A DNA stretch of 35,253 nt from the NCBI GenBank assembly GCA_964578975.1, contig CAZOFA010000015.1, positions 1-35,253 on the forward strand, read 5' to 3'. Source of the stretch: CAYRUP01 sp964578975 (GTDB lineage Bacteria > Pseudomonadota > Gammaproteobacteria > DSM-16500). Below the pieces are notes generated by a model. The model did no database searches, was not told where the DNA came from, and saw nothing but the letters and a program-made list of their open reading frames with translations. Shown one piece after another: positions 1 through 6,821 of this stretch. The position numbers and the translations under genes were made by a program. How positions within the stretch are numbered: the first letter of the stretch is position 1; each line of letters opens with the position of its first letter.

Positions 1-737
1 AATGCATGCGCCACTTTTCCAGCCGCTAAATCTTTTTGTCTTACGTGTAAATCTTTTAAAAACGAAGGATAAGGTGGTTTCTCATGACAATCAATAACCT
101 TTGGCGTGGACACAGCGCTTGTAATAGGAATGATTGTCTGAAAAAGAGTACAAAGCGTAAAACGCGTCTCACTCAGATGACAGACTGAAAAATCAACTTT
201 GCGAAGATCGCACTGCCAAAATTCACTTTTATTAAAATTAGCCTTTCCAATACTAGCACCTCTAAAATCACAACCATAAAATCGTCCGTAAGCCAGAGTT
301 TCATTGCCTAAATCAGCTCCTCTGAAGTCAACGGAAAAAAAATTATAATTAGTGGTGTACCTGTTCCACTCAATATTCTTTAAATTAAATCCCGCCATCA
401 TGGGACATTTTCTGTGACAACCTTGAGCGCTGAATTCTAATTCTTTATCAGTGCTATAATGATTCACAAAATCAGTATCTATGATGCTTAAAATCCCTTC
501 ATTATTTTCCCATACAAAGAAATATTCATCCAAAACCTTCATTTTGTCAGTGGGCGATAATGCATCTTGATTAACATCGAAGAAATTTTTTACTTCTAAA
601 TATAATTTTTTGCAATGCTCTTTTTGCAGGTTTTCATATTCGCCCCGTGTTCTCCCTTCTTGTTTCGGATATTCAGTAGCCCATTGTTGAAATCTTATTT
701 TAATCGCAGCTACTAAGGGATTTTGACCTGATAACAT
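1..737 (-). CDS. Pentapeptide-repeat protein, 3' part outside window
   Basis: An open frame of 245 codons runs leftward from an ATG at 735-737 off the window edge, so the C-terminus is missing. The product begins MLSGQNPLVAAIK. The first ~130 residues are a charged, non-repetitive region. From about residue 135 there are A(D/N)LXX-type pentapeptides, for example FRGADLGNE, GCDFRGASIG, KANFNKSEF and CDLRKVDFS, which is the signature of a right-handed quadrilateral beta-helix. The start is supported by GGTGGTG immediately upstream. An in-frame ATG four codons earlier overlaps that site and is less likely. Pentapeptide-repeat proteins include gyrase-protecting DNA mimics and, in Legionellales, host-directed proteins. 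Nothing here settles which. No signal peptide is seen, so it is cytosolic or exported by another route. The gene is transcribed in the same direction as the 73-residue secreted peptide gene upstream, from which a palindrome separates it. Confidence 0.8.
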   Translation of the reverse strand, partial: MLSGQNPLVAAIKIRFQQWATEYPKQEGRTRGEYENLQKEHCKKLYLEVKNFFDVNQDALSPTDKMKVLDEYFFVWENNEGILSIIDTDFVNHYSTDKELEFSAQGCHRKCPMMAGFNLKNIEWNRYTTNYNFFSVDFRGADLGNETLAYGRFYGCDFRGASIGKANFNKSEFWQCDLRKVDFSVCHLSETRFTLCTLFQTIIPITSAVSTPKVIDCHEKPPYPSFLKDLHVRQKDLAAGKVAHA

Positions 738-828
738 ACACACCACCATTTATAAAAATAATTTGCGGATATTAAATCAGACACTCATCATTTATCAAGT
801 CAATTAATTATAGGTAAAAAAAACGCCG

Positions 829-850
829 ACCTCTCCTTGGAAGGAGAGGT
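829..850. repeat. Short palindromic repeat (ACCTCTCC family)
   Basis: Two 10-nt arms, ACCTCTCCTT and AAGGAGAGGT, are separated by GG. It lies between the 73-residue peptide gene and the pentapeptide gene. A related hairpin (ACCTCTCCC / GGGAGAGGT) occurs at 35056-35078 and is also followed by GAA and AT-rich DNA, so this looks like a dispersed element. It could act as a weak transcript-end hairpin, but no T-run follows on either strand. Confidence 0.55.
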
Positions 851-893
851 GAAATTTAGAATCGAGATATTTTAAAGATGAGAAGGTATATCG

Positions 894-1115
894 TTAACCA
901 ACCAGCGTTTGATACTTATCCCAAGTGGGTTGATTCGCAATGGCCACAATCGAATGAGAAATATCTTTCCCACCATAAACAATTGTCGAATTGTTTCCAT
1001 TGGTTTGGTTCTGATTACCAATGCTTTTCTCAATGGCTGAACCTAAATCGTTGCTAGCAGCATAGACGTTAAGGCTAACAAGTAATGCAGAAATTGTGAG
1101 TAACACTTTCCTCAT
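894..1115 (-). CDS. Small secreted peptide, 73 aa, unknown function
   Basis: The product has a clear Sec signal peptide: MRKVLLTISALLVSLNVYA, with likely cleavage after the VYA box. This leaves a mature peptide of about 54 residues rich in Asn, Gln, Ser and Gly. No cysteines, lipobox or recognisable domain are present. The start is supported by AAGGGAGAG just upstream of the ATG and by a TATAAT promoter about 45 nt upstream. The peptide is too short for family assignment by eye. A periplasmic or exported orphan peptide is the most that can be said. It is monocistronic as far as can be seen, with the rmuC stop 289 nt upstream and the pentapeptide gene downstream. Confidence 0.7.
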   Translation of the reverse strand: MRKVLLTISALLVSLNVYAASNDLGSAIEKSIGNQNQTNGNNSTIVYGGKDISHSIVAIANQPTWDKYQTLVG

Positions 1116-1155
1116 ATCTTCTCTCCCTTAAGTGTCAAGCAATTAATTTAACGTC

Positions 1156-1183
1156 ATTATACTAAAAATGCACAAAATGCAAA
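1156..1183 (-). promoter_or_regulatory. Putative sigma-70 promoter of the 73-aa secreted peptide gene
   Basis: On the minus strand TTTGCA (1178-1183) and a perfect TATAAT (1156-1161) are separated by 16 nt, about 45 nt before the ATG at 1115. The rest of the 1116-1403 spacer is AT-rich and shows no gene. Confidence 0.5.
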
Positions 1184-1403
1184 ATAGTTTTAACCTGAAA
1201 CATTAAAATAATTTAATGAATTAAGTTATAGCAAATCGTACAAAAATAGGGTTTTTCTTGAGCTTTAAACAAAAAAGGTTATATTTTTCAATTAGTAACA
1301 TAAGTATTTTAAATAATTGCGTAACCTCCGTACATTATTTAATCAATAAATGTATCAATTGAAACATGAAATTTTTTAGACAGTTTTTTAAGGTGGAGGG
1401 ATA

Positions 1404-2507
1404 TTAAAGCGTCACATCATCAACCGGCAAAATTTTATCCGCCGTCATTTGCTCAAGCTCAACTTTTTCAATCTGACCAAAACGTTGAGTAATTTTTCTG
1501 GCCGAGGTATGCACCTCCGTCACATCCGAATGCGCTTGTTCAATGTGTTTGGTCAGATTATCCATGCGTTTTTGAAACCGATCGAAATCATTGGCGAGTA
1601 AATGTAAATGTTTTTGAATGATATGTAATTGTTTACGCGTGGCCGCATCTTTTAATACTGCACGTGCGGTGGTTAAAATCGCCATCATCGTGGTGGGTGA
1701 CACCATCCAAACTTTCATGCGATGAGAGAATTCAACTAAATCGGTATGATGCGCATGAATTTCAGCAAACACCGCTTCCGCGGGAATAAATAAAATCGCA
1801 CCATCTGCTGTTTCGCCAGGAAGAATGTATTTGTCAGCAATATCTTGAATATGTTTACGAATATCAATTTTAAATTGTTGCTCGGCAAGTTTTCGTGTGG
1901 CTTCAGGCTGGGTTGCATCAATCGTTAGACGAAAACTCTCGAGCGGAAATTTCGCATCAATCGCAATATTTCCAGTTGGTTCTGGCAGCAATAAAACACA
2001 ATCCGCACGCTTACCGTTGCTCAATGTATGTTGTAATAAAAAATGTTGCTCAGGAATAACATTATGAATGAGCGCCGACAATTGCACTTCACCAAATGCA
2101 CCGCGTGATTTTTTATCGGTAAGAATTTCTTGCAACGAAACAATATTGCTCGACAATTCCGTAATTTTTTTCTGCGCTGCATCAATCAACGCTAAACGTT
2201 TTATCACATTGCCAAACGTTTCTGTGGTTTTTTCAAACCCATCCGCCAGTCGTTTTTCAACTTGCTGATTAATTTCTTTTAAACGCAAATCAGTGGTATT
2301 GGTTAATGCAATCACTTGTTTGCCGACATCATCTGCATAATCTTTCAAGGCTTCTTTGACTTGCCCCCGCGTTTCTTGAAACCCTTGCTGCAAAGTATCT
2401 TGCAAAATTTTCAATGTTTGTAAATCATGCTGTTTGGATTGTTGGCGCATGAATAACACCACCACGATGATGGCCAACAGCAATATTACAATTAATTCTA
2501 ATGACAT
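1404..2507 (-). CDS. rmuC: DNA recombination protein RmuC family
   Basis: The protein has 367 residues. An N-terminal membrane anchor (residues ~4-20, VILLLAIIVVVLFM) is followed by a long coiled-coil (~25-130) and then the RmuC nuclease-like domain. The domain is recognisable from KSRGAFGEVQLSALI, IAIDAKFPLESF and GAILFIPAEAVFAEI, followed by a helical C-terminus. The IDAKFP and GxFGE elements resemble the PD-(D/E)XK-type core of the family. RmuC limits inversions and rearrangements at inverted repeats in E. coli. That could matter in a genome with many palindromic elements, although this link is inference. It is shorter than E. coli RmuC (about 475 aa), mostly in the coiled-coil and tail. 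The start has an AGGA site upstream. It follows the M4 peptidase by 24 nt and is probably the last gene of the riboswitch-led operon. Confidence 0.93.
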   Translation of the reverse strand: MSLELIVILLLAIIVVVLFMRQQSKQHDLQTLKILQDTLQQGFQETRGQVKEALKDYADDVGKQVIALTNTTDLRLKEINQQVEKRLADGFEKTTETFGNVIKRLALIDAAQKKITELSSNIVSLQEILTDKKSRGAFGEVQLSALIHNVIPEQHFLLQHTLSNGKRADCVLLLPEPTGNIAIDAKFPLESFRLTIDATQPEATRKLAEQQFKIDIRKHIQDIADKYILPGETADGAILFIPAEAVFAEIHAHHTDLVEFSHRMKVWMVSPTTMMAILTTARAVLKDAATRKQLHIIQKHLHLLANDFDRFQKRMDNLTKHIEQAHSDVTEVHTSARKITQRFGQIEKVELEQMTADKILPVDDVTL

Positions 2508-2531
2508 AATTTTATCCTAGACGCGACGCCA

Positions 2532-4205
2532 TCAATTTAAAACAGATGCGATCTTTTTTTGATTGAAGGGGCATGCTATTTTTACTGCTTTCAAAGAGTC
2601 TTGCAACAACTGTTGTGGAAAATCTTGTTTAGTCGCTGCCGCAATAATTCCACAGGCACCCAATCTAAAATCACTGCCCATCATCCAGTAGGTCATGTTA
2701 GCTTCCAACATCACTCGATACGCCCGTTCGATGGAGCTCGAGGTAGGTGGTGATGAGGCGGTCGGTGCACTTAACAAATAAAATAATTTATTATAAACAC
2801 CACTGGCATAGGATGTGCTCATGCCGGGTGTATAATCTTGAGCATTATCAATCGAGTGACCATCGAGTGTCGGATTATTCACATAACGCAACGGTGTGGC
2901 GGGAACGGTTCGTGAAATACTTTTCCCGATTGACCAATCCGCTCCATCCCAATACCAGGTATAACCCAAAACGTTACGTAAATAATTATTTAACGCAATT
3001 GCTGTCATATCCGAAAATGCTTCATTGATGGCACCTGCTTGGACTGGATTGACATCTAAATTTGAATAATGTTCAGTGACGATGTGAGCAAATTCATGCG
3101 CAGCAATATCGCCAGAGGTAAACGGTGCAAATTTTTCATTCGACTGTGCGTTTCCATTCCCCAATACGATTTGCGGGAAACCATTTTTATGCATGCACCG
3201 TGAGCCACAGGCAAATGAGGTGACGTCATTCACGTGCGTATACACATGTAACGGTTCTGTTGTATCGATAGGAGAAGCGACGTTATATTCATTCACCAAC
3301 ATCATATAGGTTTTCATAATAAAATAATTGGCTTCATTAATCGGTGAATAAGCATCACGAATCGGTGCAAAGCCATTGTCATTGATGTTGAGAAATTGAG
3401 GCGCAAAACAATGATAATAAAACGGTTGTAAATTTAAATCTTTTTCATCTTGATAGGAAAGCGGAATATTTCTCGATTGATTTTCCAAATTAAATACTTG
3501 AAATATAGGGTTTGCCGTCACGCATGTATTTGGGTGTAGGGGATTATGTTGAATTTCCATCAGACCAAAGCCAGGCACGGAAAATTCATGGCCAAATTGA
3601 TAGCTTCCATCACGAAAATATTTATCGACCTTGAAATCAATTCCCCCCACACCTTGCCCATCTTCAAGATGTGCTAATGCATCCCATTGTTGTAAGATTT
3701 TTCCTTGATTGGCATCGATAATATAAGACAGTAAAGCGCTATGACTTTGATCAACAATATAATAGGCTAATAATGCTTTATTTGAATTGCCTTGATCAAA
3801 GAAAATAATTTTTTCGGCACTTACATTGCGGTAATTATTTTTTTCGTTCGCAATTCTTTTTGCATCGTCCAGTGAAATTTTACCTGTTAAATTATTAATA
3901 TCTTTTTCGATCCCTTGAAGAAACATCCCGGTGACGCTGGTATTTTTTGTTGATGGAATATGATAAATCACTTGCATGCCATAAACCGGTAAACCTTGAT
4001 AATATTGGTCATAGCGCACGTGACGTGTATTTCTATGATCAACAAAACTCGAGTTCAATTGAAATAAATTTGTTTTTAAAAATGGATAGTCAGCTATTTT
4101 TCCCCATAATATTTCCAATTGCGCGGCTTGACTGGCAGTCCATGAAAAAAGAAACAAGCTTGACACCAATGTTTGTAAAACAATTTTAAATTTCCATGAG
4201 ATCAT
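2532..4205 (-). CDS. Secreted M4-family (thermolysin/pseudolysin-like) metallopeptidase with altered catalytic His
   Basis: The 557-residue preproprotein has a signal peptide (cleavage near SQAA, residue ~28), an FTP/PepSY-type propeptide (~30-180) and an M4 catalytic domain. The zinc site is intact: HEFAH at 370-374 and the third ligand Glu395 in GAINEAFSD. The C-terminal lobe carries DGHSIDNAQDY and SGVYNKLFYLL. In thermolysin and pseudolysin the transition-state His (His231 / His223) lies three residues before the SG of this last motif. Here that position is Ser465 (sequence TSYASGVYNK). Zinc binding should persist, but activity may be reduced or changed. M4 enzymes are typically exported by type II secretion, like Legionella ProA. 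The gene starts 8 nt after the thiY stop with no terminator visible, so it probably belongs to the thi transcript. Family assignment is certain; activity is not. Confidence 0.9.
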   Translation of the reverse strand: MISWKFKIVLQTLVSSLFLFSWTASQAAQLEILWGKIADYPFLKTNLFQLNSSFVDHRNTRHVRYDQYYQGLPVYGMQVIYHIPSTKNTSVTGMFLQGIEKDINNLTGKISLDDAKRIANEKNNYRNVSAEKIIFFDQGNSNKALLAYYIVDQSHSALLSYIIDANQGKILQQWDALAHLEDGQGVGGIDFKVDKYFRDGSYQFGHEFSVPGFGLMEIQHNPLHPNTCVTANPIFQVFNLENQSRNIPLSYQDEKDLNLQPFYYHCFAPQFLNINDNGFAPIRDAYSPINEANYFIMKTYMMLVNEYNVASPIDTTEPLHVYTHVNDVTSFACGSRCMHKNGFPQIVLGNGNAQSNEKFAPFTSGDIAAHEFAHIVTEHYSNLDVNPVQAGAINEAFSDMTAIALNNYLRNVLGYTWYWDGADWSIGKSISRTVPATPLRYVNNPTLDGHSIDNAQDYTPGMSTSYASGVYNKLFYLLSAPTASSPPTSSSIERAYRVMLEANMTYWMMGSDFRLGACGIIAAATKQDFPQQLLQDSLKAVKIACPFNQKKIASVLN

Positions 4206-4213
4206 GATATTTC

Positions 4214-5155
4214 CTACTTTAATTGCACTGCGTAATCTTCCACAGGGCGTACATTTTTAATTAACCCATTCTTTTGCATAAATTGTGCAAACTGCAGCCA
4301 TTGTTGTTGATCCAAAGCCGCTGGTTGCCTGGAATAATAGGGAAGGGTAGCAAACCACGCGCGATGATTCAATTGATCATTGAGTTCAGGATGAGTTTTC
4401 GCAAATTGGTTCCATGTTTCTTCAGGATGTTGTTCTAAATAAATCACGCCTTTTTGTAATGCAGCTAAAAATTTGGGTAAACGATCATCATGAATTTTTT
4501 TCTTATTGGTTACAAAAATTAATTCACTGTAGGTCGGCACACCATTTTGTTCAGGAAAAAACACCCGCGCAGGATGACCGGCTAATTCCATTTGAATCAC
4601 TTCAAAGGTACGCATCATGCCGGTGACGGCATCCACTTTTTTAGATAATAATGCTTGCGATAAATCATAATGCACATTAATGTTTTGCACGTCCGATAAT
4701 TTGAGACCTTGATTTTCGAGCATTGTTTTTAATGCAATACTGGTGACACCGCCCGCGCTATAGCCGACACGTTTTCCTTTTAAATCTCGAATAGAATGAA
4801 TATCACTGGTTTTTAATACCGTCAGACAATTTAGCGGTTTATCGATTAATGTGCCGAAACGCACGAGCGGTAACCCTTGTTCAACTTGCTCGATGAATTG
4901 GGGTTCATAGGTGATCGCAATATCTGCTTTGTTTGCGGCGACTAATTTCGGTGGATCAGAGGGATCAGACGGCCCAATGAATAACACATCAAGACCAACA
5001 TCTTTGAAATATCCTTGTTGCTCGGCAACAAACAGTGGCGCATGACTGGGGTTCGCGAACCAATCCAGTAACACAATGAGTTTTTGATTTGCAAACATCA
5101 CGGTGTGCGCACCTAGAAAAATCAGTCCAACCAACATCACAATCAATTTTTTCAT
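4214..5155 (-). CDS. thiY: ABC transporter substrate-binding protein, HMP/thiamine-precursor type (ThiY-like)
   Basis: This 313-residue NMT1/THI5-like periplasmic binding protein has a signal peptide ending near MFA-NQ (residue ~23). The opening LDWFANPSHAPLFVAEQQGYF is the hallmark of the family that binds formylaminopyrimidine or hydroxymethylpyrimidine. It continues with KADIAITYEPQF, DLKGKRVGYSAGGV and KKVDAVTGMM, as in the two-lobed fold. The TPP riboswitch heading the operon makes a thiamine-pyrimidine substrate by far the most likely. The exact ligand cannot be read from sequence. It lies 17 nt downstream of the permease gene, and the M4 peptidase follows after 8 nt. The start is the ATG preceded by a GAGGAG-type site. 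Confidence 0.92.
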   Translation of the reverse strand: MKKLIVMLVGLIFLGAHTVMFANQKLIVLLDWFANPSHAPLFVAEQQGYFKDVGLDVLFIGPSDPSDPPKLVAANKADIAITYEPQFIEQVEQGLPLVRFGTLIDKPLNCLTVLKTSDIHSIRDLKGKRVGYSAGGVTSIALKTMLENQGLKLSDVQNINVHYDLSQALLSKKVDAVTGMMRTFEVIQMELAGHPARVFFPEQNGVPTYSELIFVTNKKKIHDDRLPKFLAALQKGVIYLEQHPEETWNQFAKTHPELNDQLNHRAWFATLPYYSRQPAALDQQQWLQFAQFMQKNGLIKNVRPVEDYAVQLK

Positions 5156-5172
5156 TTTTTTTACTCCTCAGA

Positions 5173-5904
5173 TTACCAAGAGACAACACGTTTTAAAGTA
5201 AGATCAACCATAAAATATAACAACAGTGAAAAAATAATTAAGGTGAATAAGCCCGCAAACATTAAATCAATTTGCATGCGCGCGTTTGCATTCAACATTA
5301 AAAATCCGAGTCCACGACTGGCGCCGACCCATTCACCGACCACGGCACCAATGGGTGCTACGACCGTTGCAACACGTAATCCGCTAGCAAAATTAGGGAG
5401 GGCTGCAGGAATGCGAATGTACCAAAAAAACCGCCATTTTTTTGCGTTCATCACATTTGCTAATTCAATCCAGCCTAATTCTGTGCGACGTAGACCATCA
5501 TAAAATGCGCTGGTGACGGGAAAAAATATCATAATCATCGTCGTCACAATTTTTGACGTCATGCCAAAGCCAAACCACATGACAAGAAGTGGTGCAATTG
5601 CAAACGTTGGAATCGCTTGGCTAATAATTAAAATTGGCAATAGCCAATAACTCAAGGGACGAAAGAATACCATGCTGAGTGCTGCGATACTCCCAATGAG
5701 CGTTCCTAAAAATAATCCTAAAAAAGTTTCCAGCATCGTCACTTTTGTTTCAGATAATATTAATCCTGCGCGCGTGTACCAGGTGTGCATCACTTCGATG
5801 GGCGTGGGTAAAATGTATGAGGGTAAATCAAATACGACAACAATCAATTGCCAAAGCATAAACAAACTTAACAAAATACATAAGCCGCGCAGCACTTTAG
5901 TCAT
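5173..5904 (-). CDS. thiX: ABC transporter permease, ThiX-like (BPD_transp_1)
   Basis: The product is a 243-residue inner-membrane permease with about six hydrophobic segments. The EAA-type loop (ELANVMNAKKWRFFWYIRIPAALPNFASGLR, residues ~146-176, of which the Gly and the ALP are characteristic) docks onto the ATPase. It belongs to the SsuC/TauC/ThiX branch. It overlaps the 3' end of thiZ by 8 nt (ATGACTAA), indicating translational coupling. With ThiY and ThiZ it would form the importer for the thiamine pyrimidine moiety. Length is normal for the family and no defect is seen. Confidence 0.92.
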   Translation of the reverse strand: MTKVLRGLCILLSLFMLWQLIVVVFDLPSYILPTPIEVMHTWYTRAGLILSETKVTMLETFLGLFLGTLIGSIAALSMVFFRPLSYWLLPILIISQAIPTFAIAPLLVMWFGFGMTSKIVTTMIMIFFPVTSAFYDGLRRTELGWIELANVMNAKKWRFFWYIRIPAALPNFASGLRVATVVAPIGAVVGEWVGASRGLGFLMLNANARMQIDLMFAGLFTLIIFSLLLYFMVDLTLKRVVSW

Positions 5905-6646
5905 GAGTGATTTCCTCGCAATGCGTCAATGCGTGAAATAACGTTTTTTGATGAATTATTATTTCAGGATCAGAAATATCGCGCGGTGTCGCGCTCACGA
6001 GTTGTAATGTTCGCGTTAATCTTGCCGGTTGACCTGATAAAATATAAATTTCATGACCTAAGCGTAATGCTTCGAGCGGATCATGCGTGACGAGTAACAC
6101 CGTGCAATCTTTTAATAATTCCGCAGCGAGCGTTTGTAATTTAAAGCGCGTAATCGCATCGACTTGAGAAAACGGTTCATCCATCAACACAATGGGTTTA
6201 TCTTCCAGCAGCGTACGCACTAATGCGACACGTTGGCGCATTCCGCCGGACAATTGATGCGGATATTTTTTTTCTGCATGGGCTAAGCCAACGTGTTCAA
6301 ATAATTTTTTTGCTTTTGCGTGCACAGATGTGGAAATCGCTCCACGTAATCGTGCACCCAGTAATGCATTGTCGAGCGCAGAAAACCAAGGTAATAATAA
6401 ATCGGTTTGCGCCATGTAAGCAATTTGCCCGTCATTGCGAGGAGCGTTTTGTGCGACGTGGCAATCCAGGGCCGGTGCGACAAGCCCTGCAATCAACTTG
6501 AGTAATGTACTTTTACCAACACCACTGGGACCTAATAAACACGCCCATTTTTTTGGCGCGAGCGTTAAATTCAAATTTTCAAATAAAACACTGCCATCGT
6601 ACGACAGATGAATATTGTTCAGAACAATCGTTGGATTGATTTGCAT
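5897..6646 (-). CDS. thiZ: ABC transporter ATP-binding protein, ThiZ-like, with in-frame genomic repeat
   Basis: The 249-residue ATPase has all motifs: Walker A GPSGVGKST (39-47), Q-loop YMAQTDLLLPW, signature LSGGMRQRVAL, Walker B IVLMDEP and the His switch VTHD. It energises uptake by ThiX/ThiY. Residues ~58-72, between Walker A and the Q-loop, are encoded by a copy of the CGTCATTGCGAG...GCAATCCAGG element found elsewhere in the window. The peptide there (LDCHVAQNAPRND) is the usual translation of such a repeat, not normal ABC sequence. The frame is kept and the site is a variable surface hairpin, so the protein may still work. The start lies 9 nt after AGGAAG, which is part of the 3' stem of the TPP riboswitch. 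Thiamine pyrophosphate would therefore be expected to block initiation. Confidence 0.93.
   Translation of the reverse strand: MQINPTIVLNNIHLSYDGSVLFENLNLTLAPKKWACLLGPSGVGKSTLLKLIAGLVAPALDCHVAQNAPRNDGQIAYMAQTDLLLPWFSALDNALLGARLRGAISTSVHAKAKKLFEHVGLAHAEKKYPHQLSGGMRQRVALVRTLLEDKPIVLMDEPFSQVDAITRFKLQTLAAELLKDCTVLLVTHDPLEALRLGHEIYILSGQPARLTRTLQLVSATPRDISDPEIIIHQKTLFHALTHCEEITHD
6430..6470. repeat. Palindromic-type repeat element inside thiZ
   Basis: The 41-nt segment begins CGTCATTGCGAGGAGCGT and ends GCAATCCAGG. The first 18 nt are identical to the complement-strand reading of the palindrome at 6745-6779. Both ends match the copy at 22466-22496. It is read in frame within thiZ. Confidence 0.8.
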
Positions 6647-6654
6647 TTTGACTT

Positions 6655-6740
6655 CTTCCTACGCCAGCATTATCTGGATCAGGTGCTAGGGTCGTTCCAA
6701 CAGGAACCTCTCAGCTGTTTACATACAGCTCCCCTGAGTA
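6655..6740 (-). ncRNA. TPP riboswitch (THI element)
   Basis: Read on the minus strand it has the conserved TPP aptamer blocks: CTCAGGGGAGC, a P3 hairpin with GCTG...CAGCTGAGAGG, GACCCTAGCACCTGAT, CCAGATAATGCTGGCGTAGGAAG. The CTGAGA and ACCTGATC...TAATGC boxes bind pyrimidine and pyrophosphate. The 3' strand of the aptamer contains the AGGAAG that is the ribosome-binding site of thiZ (ATG at 6646). Control is therefore likely translational, with TPP binding hiding the site. No separate intrinsic terminator lies between aptamer and gene. Confidence 0.95.
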
Positions 6741-6744
6741 TAGT

Positions 6745-6779
6745 CGTCATTGCGAGGTGCTACGCTCCTCGCAATGACG
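6745..6779. repeat. Palindromic repeat (CGTCATTGCGAG family) in the riboswitch leader
   Basis: CGTCATTGCGAGG (left) and CCTCGCAATGACG (right) are perfect 13-nt complements around a 9-nt centre. It lies between the putative thi promoter and the riboswitch, so it would be transcribed as a hairpin. It could also serve as the end hairpin of the rseP transcript, but no T-run follows. Confidence 0.8.
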
Positions 6780-6793
6780 AACTGCGAACTGGA

Positions 6794-6821
6794 ATTTTAT
6801 AGCAAAAATCGCTTATTGCAA
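6794..6821 (-). promoter_or_regulatory. Putative promoter of the riboswitch-thiZXY operon
   Basis: On the minus strand TTGCAA (6816-6821) and TAAAAT (6794-6799) are separated by 16 nt. The -35 box overlaps the last codons of rseP, and the start would fall just before the leader palindrome and riboswitch. Read-through from rseP is also possible. Confidence 0.45.

Noticed and set aside
6223..6501. Plus-strand open frame containing RHCEER-type peptide
   Set aside because: It is antisense to thiZ; the peptide is the usual spurious translation of the CGTCATTGCGAG repeat.
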